Below are positions 8,859-17,591 of a stretch of DNA of 64,000 nt, one piece after another. Source of the stretch: JAFLCM01 sp964510955. Lineage in GTDB: Bacteria; Planctomycetota; Phycisphaerae; Phycisphaerales; UBA1924. The notes beneath the pieces were generated by a model that made no database searches, had not been told where the DNA came from, and saw only the letters and a program-made list of their open reading frames with translations. Position 1 is the first letter of the stretch, and each line of letters starts with the position of its first letter. A program made the translations under genes and the position numbers. The stretch covers positions 1 to 64,000 of the forward strand of contig CAZEDW010000016.1 in assembly GCA_964510955.1 (NCBI GenBank), read 5' to 3'.

Positions 8859-9671
8859 ATGGCCCTCGGCGTGGACATCTTCGGCGTCCCCAAAGCCCTC
8901 GTGGGCATGGTCCATGTCGGCGCGCTGCCGGGCACGCCCGGCAGCGCGCTCACGGTTTCCCAGATCGCAGGCCAGGCCGTCGAGGAGGCCTGGCTGCTGG
9001 CCGAGGCGGGGTTCGACGCGATCATCGTCGAGAACATGCACGACACGCCTTACCTGTTGCGTGAGGTGGGGCCGGAGATCGTGGCGGCGATGACCGTGGT
9101 GGCCGACGCCGTCCGCGAGGCGGTGAGCGTTCCGCTAGGGGTGCAAATTCTCGCGGGGGCGAACCGGGCCGCGCTGAGCGTGGCGCACGCGGTCGGGGCC
9201 CAGTTCATCCGTGCCGAGGGTTTCGTGTTCGCGAGCGTGGCCGACGAGGGCCTCCTGGCGCAGGCGGACGCGGGGCCGCTGCTGCGGTTCCGCAGGCAGA
9301 TCGGGGCGGACGAGGTCAAGGTGATCACGGACATCAAGAAGAAGCACTCGGCTCATGCCATCACCGGGGATGTCGGCCTGGCCGAGACGGCCCGCGCCGC
9401 CGAGTTCTTCGGGGCCGACGGCGTCATCGTCACGGGGACCGCCACGGGGCGACCGACCAGTGTGGACGACCTCCGCGAGGTGCGCATGGCCACCAAGCTG
9501 GGGCTGGCCGTCGGAAGCGGCGCGACACCGGACACCATGCGAGAGCTGTTCCAGTACGCCGACGCGGTCATCGTGGGGAGCTGGTACAAGCAGCGCGGCG
9601 ACTGGAAGAACCCGCCGGACCCGATCCGGGTGAAGGAACTGGTGCAGGCGGCGAACCGGGCGCGGATGTAG
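8859..9671 (+). CDS. BtpA/SgcQ family TIM-barrel protein
   Basis: A 270-residue protein of the BtpA family, named after a cyanobacterial factor needed for photosystem I stability but widespread in non-photosynthetic bacteria, where its role is unclear. Family segments are visible: KALVGMVHVGALPGTP at the N terminus, AGFDAIIVENMHDTPY, LGVQILAGANRAALSVA, FIRAEGFVFASVADEG, KVITDIKKKHSAH, DGVIVTGTATG and VGSGATPDTM. These are successive beta-alpha units of a TIM barrel. The ATG at 8859 starts at the conserved N terminus; the upstream in-frame extension overlaps the promoter region of the divergent gene. Confidence 0.85.
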   Translation: MALGVDIFGVPKALVGMVHVGALPGTPGSALTVSQIAGQAVEEAWLLAEAGFDAIIVENMHDTPYLLREVGPEIVAAMTVVADAVREAVSVPLGVQILAGANRAALSVAHAVGAQFIRAEGFVFASVADEGLLAQADAGPLLRFRRQIGADEVKVITDIKKKHSAHAITGDVGLAETARAAEFFGADGVIVTGTATGRPTSVDDLREVRMATKLGLAVGSGATPDTMRELFQYADAVIVGSWYKQRGDWKNPPDPIRVKELVQAANRARM

Positions 9672-9674
9672 TCG

Positions 9675-9695
9675 CGGCGCCTCCGCGCCGTTCTC
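9675..9695 (+). terminator. weak intrinsic terminator candidate
   Basis: CGGCGC-CTCC-GCGCCG followed by TTCTC lies immediately after the BtpA-like stop codon. The stem is short and the U-run poor. Confidence 0.3.
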
Positions 9696-9761
9696 GGGCC
9701 TGCACACGGGGTCGTCGGCACCCCCGCGCGAGGTTCGGCGGACGCCCGCTATGATCCGATC

Positions 9762-9989
9762 ATGCAGAGAAGAACACCATCCATTGAGATCGTGTTTGTT
9801 GTCGAGGACGATCCCGACGGTGGCTTCAATGCCCGCGCGGTCGGCGAGTCCATCTTCACTCAGGCCGATTCGGCTGAGCAACTGCATCAGGCTGTGCGCG
9901 ACGCGGTGCATTGCCACTTCGCTGACGAGGCGGCGCGCCCCAAGCTGATCCGGCTTCACTGGGTCAGGGACGAGACCATCGCTGCTTGA
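9762..9989 (+). CDS. hicB: HicB-family antitoxin
   Basis: A 75-residue protein with the degenerate RNase-H-like HicB fold: an initial strand (IEIVFVVEDDPDGGFNARAV), then SIFTQADSAEQLHQAVRDAVHCHF and the end ARPKLIRLHW. It should bind and neutralise the toxin encoded directly downstream. It has no C-terminal DNA-binding domain, so it may not repress its own promoter alone. Its stop codon overlaps the toxin's start by three bases (TTGA), indicating translational coupling. The order antitoxin-toxin is the reverse of the classic hicAB order but is common for this family. Confidence 0.75.
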   Translation: MQRRTPSIEIVFVVEDDPDGGFNARAVGESIFTQADSAEQLHQAVRDAVHCHFADEAARPKLIRLHWVRDETIAA

Positions 9990-10225
9990 AGTTGCCACGC
10001 GACATCACCGGGCGCGATCTCGCGAAGGCGCTTGAGGCGTTGGGCTACGCCGTCGATCGCCAGACTGGGAGCCACATTCGGCTGGTCACGCGGCGGGGCG
10101 GAGAGCACCATGTCACCGTGCCGGATCATTCACCGATCAAGGTCGGGACTCTGAACGCGATTCTGAAGGATGTCGCCGATCATGCGGGCATGGATCGGCA
10201 TGAGCTGGTTCGCCGGGTTTTCTAA
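9986..10225 (+). CDS. hicA: HicA-family mRNA interferase toxin
   Basis: A 79-residue toxin of the HicA double-stranded-RNA-binding fold, expected to cleave mRNA. The features are LPRDITGRDLAKALEALGY, the catalytic-histidine segment GSHIRLVTRRGGEHHVTVP, the PDHSPIKVGTLNAILKDV segment and a short C-terminal helix. Translation starts at a TTG overlapping the antitoxin stop, so toxin synthesis probably depends on antitoxin translation. The DUF885 gene 20 bases downstream has its own ribosome-binding site. Confidence 0.82.
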   Translation: MKLPRDITGRDLAKALEALGYAVDRQTGSHIRLVTRRGGEHHVTVPDHSPIKVGTLNAILKDVADHAGMDRHELVRRVF

Positions 10226-10245
10226 AGGCGCCGAGGAGAGACCAC

Positions 10246-12117
10246 ATGAAGCGGTTCCTGCCGATCCTGACCATCGTGTGGGCGCTCTCGCTGAACGCGA
10301 CACCCGAGACCCAGGGTCAGAGCGCGGTCGTGCCCCACACCGCCGACCAAGCCGTCCTCGCCCTCCTCAAGGAAGACCTGGAGGCCCAGCGCCGCGCCGA
10401 CCCCATCAGCGCCTCCAACCGGGGCGACCGTCGCTTCGACGACCAACTTCCGGACCTCTCTGCCGCCGCCGGGCACGCGTGGGCGCAGGACGCCGCGGCG
10501 CGCCTGGCGCGGTGCAAGGCCATCGACCCGTCGTCGCTCTCCCCGATGCGCCGCACCGAGCTGGCGATGCTGTCCGAGGCATTGCAGCAGCGGATCGATG
10601 GCGAGCCGTTCAAGGGCTGGGAGATGGTGGTGACGCAGATCTCCGGCCCGCAGTACGACCTGCCGCAGATGCCGCAGACGCTGTCGTTCACGAGCGACAA
10701 GCAGCTCGCCGACTACGCGGCCCGGCTCGAGAAGATCCCCGCGTATCTCGATCAGGCGGTGGAGAACCTTCGTGCCGGGCTGAAGCGCGGCTTCACGCCG
10801 CCTATCGAGATCATGGGGTCCGCGGCGGACCAGGCGCTGGCGCAGGGGACGGCCTCGGTGCGCGACGGCGCCGCCACCCACCCGCTGTATTCGCCCTTCG
10901 CCGGGCGCAGCGATGCGCTCGCCAAGCGGGCCCAGAAGGCGATCCTGGAAGGGGTGGCGCCCGCGTACGACAGGTTCGCCAAGTTCCTCCGCGAGGAGTA
11001 CGTCCCCGGCTGCCGCAAGAGCCTCGGGGCCTCCAAGCTCCCCGACGGGCCGGCGTATTACAACTTCCGCATCCGCGTGGAGAGCACGCTCGACAAATCC
11101 GCCGAGGAGATTCACAGGATCGGCCTGAGCGAGGTGAAGCGCATCCGGGGCGAGATGATGGACGCGATCTCGCGCACCGACATCGGGCAATCGTCGAAGC
11201 TGACGGGCGACGCGCTGTTCGCCGAGTTCATCGGCAAACTTCGCACCGACAGCCGGTTCTATTGCAAGACGCCCGATGAACTGCTCCGCGCCTACCGCAA
11301 CGCCGGGAAACTGATCGACGCCGAGCTGCCGAAGCTCTTTGTCCAGATGCCCACGCTCAGTTGGGGTGTGCGCGAGATGCCCCGGTTCATCGCGCCGTCG
11401 TCGCCGACGGCTTACTACTACCCCGGCTCGCTCGAGAACGGCGTCTCGGGCACCTTTATCGCCAACACCACGCTGCTCAGCCAGCGGCCCCTCTACGACG
11501 TGATCCCCCTCACGCTGCACGAGGCCGTGCCGGGGCACCACTTTCAGATCGCGCTCTCGCAAGAACTGAAGGATGTCCCCGAGTGGCGGACCACGACGGG
11601 GTACACGGGATTTGTCGAGGGCTGGGGCCTGTACGCCGAGAGCCTTGGGCTGGAGATGGGCGACGACGCGCGCTCGCCCTCCAACCCCGGCGGGCGGGGC
11701 CTGTTCGCCGATCCGTACGACGATTTCGGGCGCCTGAACTTCGAGATATGGCGGGCGCTGCGTCTGGTCGTCGATACCGGCATCCACGCCCAGGGCTGGA
11801 CCCGTGACCAGGCCATTTCGTTCATGGAGTCCAACTCGGCCCTTGCCCGGCACAATATCGAGCGCGAGGTGGACCGCTACATCGCCTGGCCGGGCCAGGC
11901 CGTCGCCTACAAGCTCGGCGAGCTGCACATCAAGTCGCTCCGCCTCAAGGCCCAGACGGCTCTTGGGGCATCGTTCAACCTGCGCCGATTCCACAAGGCC
12001 GTGCTCGGGCGCGGCGCCGTGCCCCTCAACGTGCTGACGGCCCAGATCGACGAGTGGATCGAGCAGGAGCGTTCCTTCGCCGGCGGTGCGGCCCCTTCGG
12101 GCGCGAAGGCGCCGTAA
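10246..12117 (+). CDS. DUF885 family metallopeptidase-like protein, exported
   Basis: A 623-residue exported protein with an N-terminal hydrophobic signal (FLPILTIVWALSLNATPETQG). It belongs to the DUF885 family of predicted zinc hydrolases. The metal site is visible as HEAVPGHH at residues 425-432, and the third ligand is probably E458 in GFVEGWGLYAES. Other family segments are YYNFRIRVEST, AYYYPGSLENG and RYIAWPGQAVAYKLGE. The length is that of the full family. Substrate unknown; peptidase activity is assumed from the zinc motif. GAGGAG precedes the ATG by a few bases. It follows the HicA gene closely, which is probably coincidental. Confidence 0.85.
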   Translation: MKRFLPILTIVWALSLNATPETQGQSAVVPHTADQAVLALLKEDLEAQRRADPISASNRGDRRFDDQLPDLSAAAGHAWAQDAAARLARCKAIDPSSLSPMRRTELAMLSEALQQRIDGEPFKGWEMVVTQISGPQYDLPQMPQTLSFTSDKQLADYAARLEKIPAYLDQAVENLRAGLKRGFTPPIEIMGSAADQALAQGTASVRDGAATHPLYSPFAGRSDALAKRAQKAILEGVAPAYDRFAKFLREEYVPGCRKSLGASKLPDGPAYYNFRIRVESTLDKSAEEIHRIGLSEVKRIRGEMMDAISRTDIGQSSKLTGDALFAEFIGKLRTDSRFYCKTPDELLRAYRNAGKLIDAELPKLFVQMPTLSWGVREMPRFIAPSSPTAYYYPGSLENGVSGTFIANTTLLSQRPLYDVIPLTLHEAVPGHHFQIALSQELKDVPEWRTTTGYTGFVEGWGLYAESLGLEMGDDARSPSNPGGRGLFADPYDDFGRLNFEIWRALRLVVDTGIHAQGWTRDQAISFMESNSALARHNIEREVDRYIAWPGQAVAYKLGELHIKSLRLKAQTALGASFNLRRFHKAVLGRGAVPLNVLTAQIDEWIEQERSFAGGAAPSGAKAP

Positions 12118-12179
12118 CGGCGCCGGGGGCGGCGCCGCCTCGGCTACCATCCCACAGGCCAGACGATTCACCGATCCGC

Positions 12180-14150
12180 ATGCACCCCGTCCCCGCCATG
12201 CTCGAGAACGCCCGGCGGCTGATGCAGTCGCGTCAGTTCGCCGCCGCCGCGCCTATTCTGCGCGAGATCGTGAAGGGCCAGCCCGGCAACCCGGACGCCC
12301 AGGAGATGCTGGGCATCGTGGGAATGGAGACGCGGCAGTTCGCCGACGCCGCCGCGGCGTTCGGCGCCGCCGCGAAGTCGAAGCCGACCCGCCCGGAACT
12401 CCGCTACAACCTCTCGTTGGCGCTTTTCAACCTCGGGCGGCACGCTGAGGCCGAGGCGGCGGTGCGCGAAGCGATCCGGATCGCGCCGAACGTCGCGGCG
12501 TTCCAGATGCACCTAGGGCTGGTGCTGTCGGCGCTGCACCGCCGCGACGAGGCCGAGGCCGCGTTGAAGCGGTCTTGCGAGCTGGCGCCGGGCGTGTCCA
12601 AGTGCTGGTACAACCTGGGGGGGCACCAGCACGATTCGGGCAAGTTTGCCGACGCCGTCGCGTCGTACACCAAGGCGGACGCCCTGGAGCCCAACAACGC
12701 CGCGATCCTCGCGGGGCTGGGTCGTGCGACCCAGGAGAGCGGTCGGGCCTGGGACGGCCTGAAGCTCCTCGAGCGTGCCGCCTCGATCGTCCCGAGGAGC
12801 GCTGAGGCGCTCAGCACCTACGGACGCATCCTTACCGATCTCGGCCAGGCCCAGCAGGGTTGCGACGCCATCCGCGCCTCGCTCGAGATGGCCCCGGGGC
12901 ACCGGCGGCGGCGGCAGAGCTACGTCATGCTGCTCAACTATGTGAGCGACGACGGCGCGATGCTGCTGCGCGAGCACCGCGAGTACGCCGAGCGGCTGGA
13001 AAAGGCCATCCCGGCGCTGCCCCCCGCGGCCGACCGCGCTCGCCCGGACGGACGGCTCCGTGTCGGCATCATGTCGGCGGATCTTCGCCGGCACGCGTGC
13101 GCCTCGTTCCTGAGCCCGGTGTTCAGTGCGCTCGACCGCGAGAAGTGCGAGCTGTGGGGCCTGCCCACCGTGACCACCGAGGACAGCGTCACCGCGGAGC
13201 TCCGCTCCAGATGCGACGGCTGGCTGCCGCTGGGGCTGCTCGACGGCGCCACGGCGTGCGACCGCATCCGCGAAGCCGGCATTCACGTGCTCATTGAGTG
13301 CTCCGGGCACACAGACGGCAACCGCCTGGACATCATGGCCATGCGCCCGGCCCCGATGCAGGCCACGTACCTGGGCTACCCCAACACGACCGGCCTCTCG
13401 CGCATCGACTACCGGATCGTGGACCCCATCACCGACCCGCTCGGGGCGGAGGCCTTCGCCAGCGAGAAGCTGCTGCGCGTGCCGGACGGATCGTGCCTGT
13501 GGTGCTTCCGCCCGGACGACCGCGCGACGCCCGTCTCCGCGGCGCCCTGCAAGGCCGTGAACCACGGGCGTGTCACCATCGGGTGCTTCAACAACCTCTC
13601 CAAGATCACGCCGCGGGCCGTGGACGCGTGGGCGGAGGTGCTGCGGCGCGTTCCCGCAGCGACGATGGTGTTCAAGAACCGCTTCGTGGTCGAGCCGGGC
13701 GTGATGGAGTGGTTCCGCGGCCTGTTCGAGGAGCGCGGCGTGTCGGGCGAGCGCATCAACGCCTTTGCGTTCACCAAGACGCTCGAGGAGCACCTCCGCC
13801 TCTATGAGCGCATCGACTTCCAGATGGACACGTTCCCGTACAACGGCACCACCACCACGTGCGAGAGCTTCTGGCAGGGCGTGCCGGTGGTCGCGGTGCG
13901 CGGGAAGGTCCACGCCGCCAAGGTGAGCGAGTGCCTGCTGCACCACGTGGGGCTCGATGAACTGATCGCCCCGGATATCGCGGGGTATGTCGACACCGCC
14001 GTCGCGCTCGCGAACGACCCCGACCGAGTCGCCACGATCCGCGCCTCCCTGCGCGACCGCATGGCGGCCTCGGCGCTCCGAGACGAGAAGGAGTTCGGCA
14101 GAGCGTTCGCCCAGACGCTACACCGCGGCTGGAACGCCCTGCGGGCCTGA
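12180..14150 (+). CDS. TPR protein with GT41 (O-GlcNAc transferase/SPINDLY-like) domain
   Basis: A 656-residue protein. Residues about 1-290 form tandem tetratricopeptide repeats (for example FAAAAPILREIVKGQPGNPD, RYNLSLALFNLGRHAEAEAA, CWYNLGGHQHDSGKFADAVA). Residues about 310-650 are a family-41 glycosyltransferase with the characteristic segments VGIMSADLRRHACASFLSP, YLGYPNTTGLSRIDYRIVD, IGCFNNLSKITPRAVDAW and MDTFPYNGTTTTCESFWQG followed by HAAKVSECLLHHVGLDEL. The family transfers GlcNAc, fucose or another sugar to Ser/Thr of proteins. The start at 12180 lies just before the first TPR; the open frame further upstream overlaps the DUF885 gene. The substrate protein is unknown. Confidence 0.88.
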   Translation: MHPVPAMLENARRLMQSRQFAAAAPILREIVKGQPGNPDAQEMLGIVGMETRQFADAAAAFGAAAKSKPTRPELRYNLSLALFNLGRHAEAEAAVREAIRIAPNVAAFQMHLGLVLSALHRRDEAEAALKRSCELAPGVSKCWYNLGGHQHDSGKFADAVASYTKADALEPNNAAILAGLGRATQESGRAWDGLKLLERAASIVPRSAEALSTYGRILTDLGQAQQGCDAIRASLEMAPGHRRRRQSYVMLLNYVSDDGAMLLREHREYAERLEKAIPALPPAADRARPDGRLRVGIMSADLRRHACASFLSPVFSALDREKCELWGLPTVTTEDSVTAELRSRCDGWLPLGLLDGATACDRIREAGIHVLIECSGHTDGNRLDIMAMRPAPMQATYLGYPNTTGLSRIDYRIVDPITDPLGAEAFASEKLLRVPDGSCLWCFRPDDRATPVSAAPCKAVNHGRVTIGCFNNLSKITPRAVDAWAEVLRRVPAATMVFKNRFVVEPGVMEWFRGLFEERGVSGERINAFAFTKTLEEHLRLYERIDFQMDTFPYNGTTTTCESFWQGVPVVAVRGKVHAAKVSECLLHHVGLDELIAPDIAGYVDTAVALANDPDRVATIRASLRDRMAASALRDEKEFGRAFAQTLHRGWNALRA

Positions 14151-14184
14151 TCCTGCGACGGCCGGCCACGCCACCGCCTCCGGC

Positions 14185-14220
14185 GGGGCACCGACCTCGG
14201 CTCTGCGAAGTCGGTGCCCC
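14185..14220. repeat. large hairpin, REP-like half element or terminator
   Basis: A 15-bp stem with one mismatch: GGGGCACCGACCTCG (14185-14199), loop GCTCTG, and CGAAGTCGGTGCCCC (14206-14220). The core GGCACCGAC/GTCGGTGCC matches the second half of the REP-like element at 21325-21418. No T-run follows, which favours a repeat over a terminator, though it lies 34 bases after the GT41 stop codon. Confidence 0.5.
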
Positions 14221-14248
14221 GCGCGTCGTTCCTCCCCTACCGTTCCCC

Positions 14249-14620
14249 ATGACCCACCGCCAGACCTTCGAGCAGTTCAAGGCAGCCCGCGCCGCCGCCC
14301 AGCAGCGGCTGATGGATGTCGAGCACCTGGGCATCAAACGGTTCCTGCGGCTTGACAGCGCCGCCTACGAGCCCAGCGACGCCACCGATGCGCTTGACCC
14401 GAAGACCAAGGAGCTGCTGGGGCTGGTGGCGTCGGCGGCTCTGCGCTGCGACGACTGCATCAACTACCACCTGGAGCAGTGCGTCAAGACGGGCAGCACG
14501 CCCGCGCAGATCACCGATGCGCTGAACGTGGCGCTGGTGGTGGGCGGCTCGATCGTGATCCCGCACCTGCGGCGGGCGATGCTGACGCTGGACGAGATCG
14601 TGGCCGCGTCCAAGGCATAG
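14249..14620 (+). CDS. carboxymuconolactone decarboxylase / AhpD-like protein
   Basis: A 123-residue all-helical protein of the CMD/AhpD superfamily. It contains LDPKTKELLGLVASAALRCDDCINYHLEQC, where CDDC plus the nearby histidine is the AhpD-type redox or proton-relay motif, and a C-terminal half with TDALNVALVVGGSIVIPHL. Such proteins act as small peroxidase partners or decarboxylases; the CxxC favours a redox role. No alkylhydroperoxide reductase gene is adjacent. It is convergent with phoU, 30 bases away. Confidence 0.8.
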   Translation: MTHRQTFEQFKAARAAAQQRLMDVEHLGIKRFLRLDSAAYEPSDATDALDPKTKELLGLVASAALRCDDCINYHLEQCVKTGSTPAQITDALNVALVVGGSIVIPHLRRAMLTLDEIVAASKA

Positions 14621-14650
14621 CCGCCAACGGGCGCGCCGCGGGGAAGGACG

Positions 14651-15307
14651 TCACGCCGGAGTGTGGCGCACGATGGCCCCGCCCACCATGAACACCACGT
14701 CCTCGGCGATCTGCGACGCGGTGTCGCCGATGCGCTCGATGGTCCGGGCCGCCAGGAGCAGGTCGATGATGGGCTGGACCTGCTCGACGTGCCCGGGGAT
14801 CTCGCGGATCACCCACCCGTAGAGCTCGCGGTTCTTGGCGTCGATGACGTGGTCATTGCGCCGAACGTGGTTGGCCAGCTCGGCGTCCTGCTGCGTCAGG
14901 GCCAGCATGACGTCGCCGACGCTTTTGCGGGTGGACTCGGCGAGGTCGCGCATCGCGTCGGGGATGGTGATCGGGGGGCGCTCGGCCAGCTTCATCGCCC
15001 GCTTGGCCACGCTCCGGGCCAGGTCGGCCATGCGCTCCAGGGCCGTGTTGATCCGCATCGCCGCCAGCACGAACCGAAGGTCCGAGGCCAGCGGCTGGTA
15101 CAGGGCGAGGATGCGCAGGCACGCCGCCTCGATATCGATCTCCATCTTGTCGATTTCATCGTCGGTGGTGCGGACGTGCTCGGCGGCCTTGTAGTCGCGG
15201 TCGAGCAGCGCCTGCATGGCCTCGCCGACGCGCGTTTCGGTGCTCGCCGACATCGTCAGCAGCTCGCGCTTCAGCCTGACAAGTTCAAGTTCCAGATCGT
15301 GTGCCAC
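14651..15307 (-). CDS. phoU: phosphate uptake regulator PhoU
   Basis: A 218-residue all-alpha protein of two related three-helix bundles, as in PhoU, which links the Pst transporter to the PhoR kinase and limits phosphate uptake. PhoU segments are ELVRLKRELLTMSASTE, TDDEIDKMEIDIEAACLRIL, LRFVLAAMRINTALERMADLA, and the repeat pair IDAKNRELY...ARTIERIGDTASQIAEDV. The start is GTG at 15307 with AGGAG five bases upstream; the open frame to the right runs antiparallel through the intergenic stretch and pstB. It is the last gene of the leftward pst operon, 83 bases after pstB. Confidence 0.92.
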   Translation of the reverse strand: MAHDLELELVRLKRELLTMSASTETRVGEAMQALLDRDYKAAEHVRTTDDEIDKMEIDIEAACLRILALYQPLASDLRFVLAAMRINTALERMADLARSVAKRAMKLAERPPITIPDAMRDLAESTRKSVGDVMLALTQQDAELANHVRRNDHVIDAKNRELYGWVIREIPGHVEQVQPIIDLLLAARTIERIGDTASQIAEDVVFMVGGAIVRHTPA

Positions 15308-15390
15308 GCTCGCTCCTGGTGGCGCGGCTGGGGAAGCCGCGTGCCGGGTCCCGTGGAGGTCTCCATGAGATTCGCCTCCAACCCGGAAGC

Positions 15391-16305
15391 TTACCCGAAC
15401 CGCCCCGTCACATAGTCCTCGGTCTGTCGCTCTCTGGGGTTGGTGAAGAGCTCGAGCGTCGGCCCCGCCTCGACCAGGCGGCCCTCGTAGAAGAATGCCG
15501 CGACATCCGAGACCCGGGCGGCCTGCTGCATGTTGTGGGTCACGATGGCGATGGTGTAGGTGGAGCGCAGCTCGCGGATCAGGTCCTCGATGCGGGCGGT
15601 GCTGCGGGGGTCGAGCGCCGACGCCGGCTCGTCCATCAGCAGGACCTCCGGGTTGACGGCGATGGCCCGGGCGATGCACAAGCGCTGCTGCTGACCGCCG
15701 GAAAGCCCCAGCGCGCTCTTGTGGAGCCGGTCCTTCACCTCGTCCCACAGAGCCGCCGACTTCAGGCTTTGCTCGACGATCTCGTCGGTCTGGCCGCGGG
15801 TGAGTTTCAGGTGCAGGCGCGGCCCGAACGCCACGTTGTCGTAGATGCTCTTGGGGAACGGGTTGGGCTTCTGGAACACCATCCCCACGCGCCGGCGCAG
15901 GTCCACGACGTCCAGCGACTTGTCGAGCAGGTCGACGCCGTGCAGGTCGAGCGTGCCGTCGCACCTGGCGCCGGGGATGAGGTCGTTCATCCGGTTGATC
16001 CAGCGGAGCAGGGTGCTCTTGCCGCAGCCCGAGGGGCCGATGAGGGCCGTGACCCGGTGGAGATTCAGATCGAGCGAGACATTCTTGATGGCGTGGAAGT
16101 CGGCGTAGTACGCGTTGAACCCGGCGATGCGCAGCGCCACGGGCTTTGCGGCCTCGCCTTTGCGGGCCGCGGCGGCCTGCTCGGCCACGCGGGCAAGCGG
16201 GTGGGCGCCGATGCCCGCCGCGCGGGGACGGGGAGCCTCCGCGACCGGCGGGTCCTGCAGCTCGGGGATGATGACACCCTTGGGATCGATCATGGACGCG
16301 GACAT
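15391..16305 (-). CDS. pstB: phosphate ABC transporter ATP-binding protein PstB
   Basis: A 304-residue ATPase that energises the Pst phosphate importer. Walker [11 protein letters not shown]-loop region [19 protein letters not shown], signature LSGGQQQR, Walker [14 protein letters not shown] and the switch histidine in [15 protein letters not shown] are all present. PstB is usually about 250-270 residues; here an N-terminal extension of about 50 residues rich in Ala, Arg and Pro precedes the core (which begins near [20 protein letters not shown]). Its ATG overlaps the pstA stop codon by one base. Confidence 0.95.
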   Translation of the reverse strand: MSASMIDPKGVIIPELQDPPVAEAPRPRAAGIGAHPLARVAEQAAAARKGEAAKPVALRIAGFNAYYADFHAIKNVSLDLNLHRVTALIGPSGCGKSTLLRWINRMNDLIPGARCDGTLDLHGVDLLDKSLDVVDLRRRVGMVFQKPNPFPKSIYDNVAFGPRLHLKLTRGQTDEIVEQSLKSAALWDEVKDRLHKSALGLSGGQQQRLCIARAIAVNPEVLLMDEPASALDPRSTARIEDLIRELRSTYTIAIVTHNMQQAARVSDVAAFFYEGRLVEAGPTLELFTNPRERQTEDYVTGRFG

Positions 16306-17591
16306 TATGCCGTCCCCCTCTGGAGTCGCTGGCGCAGCAGCACGGCGGCGACGTTGAAGACCATCAGCACGACCAGCAGCACGACGATCCCGGCGGCGGC
16401 CACGCTCATGAAGTCCTCCTGCGGCTGGCTGGCCCAGGAATAGATCTGGAGCGGGAGGGCCGAGAAGTCGCTCATCAGATTGCGGGGCGTGTTCATGATG
16501 AACACCACGCCGCTGACCACCAGGATTGGCGCCGCCTCGCCGATGGCGCGGCTGATCGCCAGGATCGCCCCGGTGAGGATGCCCGGCGAGGCGGCCGGCA
16601 GGACGACGCCCCAGATGGTCTGCCAGCGCGTCGAGCCCAGCGCCATCGCTCCCTCGCGCAGCGACCGCGGGACCGCCCTGAACGCCTCGCGCGTCGCCAC
16701 GATCACGATGGGCAGCACCACGAGCGCCAAGGTGAGGGCGCCGGCGAGCACCCCGCCGCCGAAGGGCAGGTGCGCGTACAACGCGGACTCACGCGACCCG
16801 ATCTCCGGCATGTTGCGGGTGTGGTGCGCCCTGATTTTCGACCGCTCGATCTCGGTGATGCCGTCGCCCGTCTGGAAGACCTTGATGGCTTTGGGTGTGG
16901 AAGACGCGAGCTTGCCCTCAACCACCGTCCCGTCGCTCAGCGTGAACACGTGCGAACGGGCCAGCATGCTCGAGCGCGCCGCGATGTCCTTGGTCTCGAC
17001 GGCCACCTCGCCGGTCTGGGGCACGTCGAGCGTCAGCGCGGTGTCGTCGCCCCCCAGGTCGGTGCCGACCAGCACCGTGCCGTCCTTGAGCGTCAGCCGC
17101 AGCGTCTCGTCGTAGTTTGAGATATTGGCCGGGCCGAACAGCCCGAACATCCGAGCGAAGGCGGTCAGGCCGATGATGCCGTAGACGACGCTGGGGACGC
17201 CCGCGAGGTTGGCGATATTGAGCTGCACGAACTCGTGCAGCCGGCGTGCCAGCCCCTGCTTGGGCCCGTATTCCTCGAGGAAGATGGCCGTGCCCACGCC
17301 CAGCGGCACCGCCACCAGCGTGCACGCCGTGCACACCCACACGCTCCCCCACAGGGCCGCCTTGATCCCAGCCTGATCGGCGAACCGGGAGTGGTAGCTG
17401 GTGAGGAACTGCCAGTTCAGCTTGCCCCAGCCCTTGACAAGGATCGCCACCACGAGCACCACGAGGATCAGACTTGCCAGGGTGGTCACCGCCAGGCACA
17501 GCGACATGAACAGGCGATCCTTGGCCCGGCGCGCTGACGCCGGTCGCTCGACCCCCAGTTCGCCCGCGGCGCCGACCGGCAGGGTGGTCAC
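16305..17591 (-). CDS. pstA: phosphate ABC transporter permease PstA with inserted domain
   Basis: A 428-residue inner-membrane permease; typical PstA proteins are about 290 residues. Normal PstA parts are the N-terminal helix, [17 protein letters not shown] (about 129-142), and the C-terminal permease core with the EAA-type loop [20 protein letters not shown] (about 307-327) and [12 protein letters not shown]. Between helices, roughly residues 152-275, lies an extra hydrophilic domain made of two similar units ([15 protein letters not shown]... and [15 protein letters not shown]...), expected to face the periplasm. The start is GTG at 17591 overlapping the pstC stop (GTGA). The frame is intact through the insertion, so this is not a fusion caused by a sequencing error. 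Confidence 0.92.
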   Translation of the reverse strand: MTTLPVGAAGELGVERPASARRAKDRLFMSLCLAVTTLASLILVVLVVAILVKGWGKLNWQFLTSYHSRFADQAGIKAALWGSVWVCTACTLVAVPLGVGTAIFLEEYGPKQGLARRLHEFVQLNIANLAGVPSVVYGIIGLTAFARMFGLFGPANISNYDETLRLTLKDGTVLVGTDLGGDDTALTLDVPQTGEVAVETKDIAARSSMLARSHVFTLSDGTVVEGKLASSTPKAIKVFQTGDGITEIERSKIRAHHTRNMPEIGSRESALYAHLPFGGGVLAGALTLALVVLPIVIVATREAFRAVPRSLREGAMALGSTRWQTIWGVVLPAASPGILTGAILAISRAIGEAAPILVVSGVVFIMNTPRNLMSDFSALPLQIYSWASQPQEDFMSVAAAGIVVLLVVLMVFNVAAVLLRQRLQRGTA

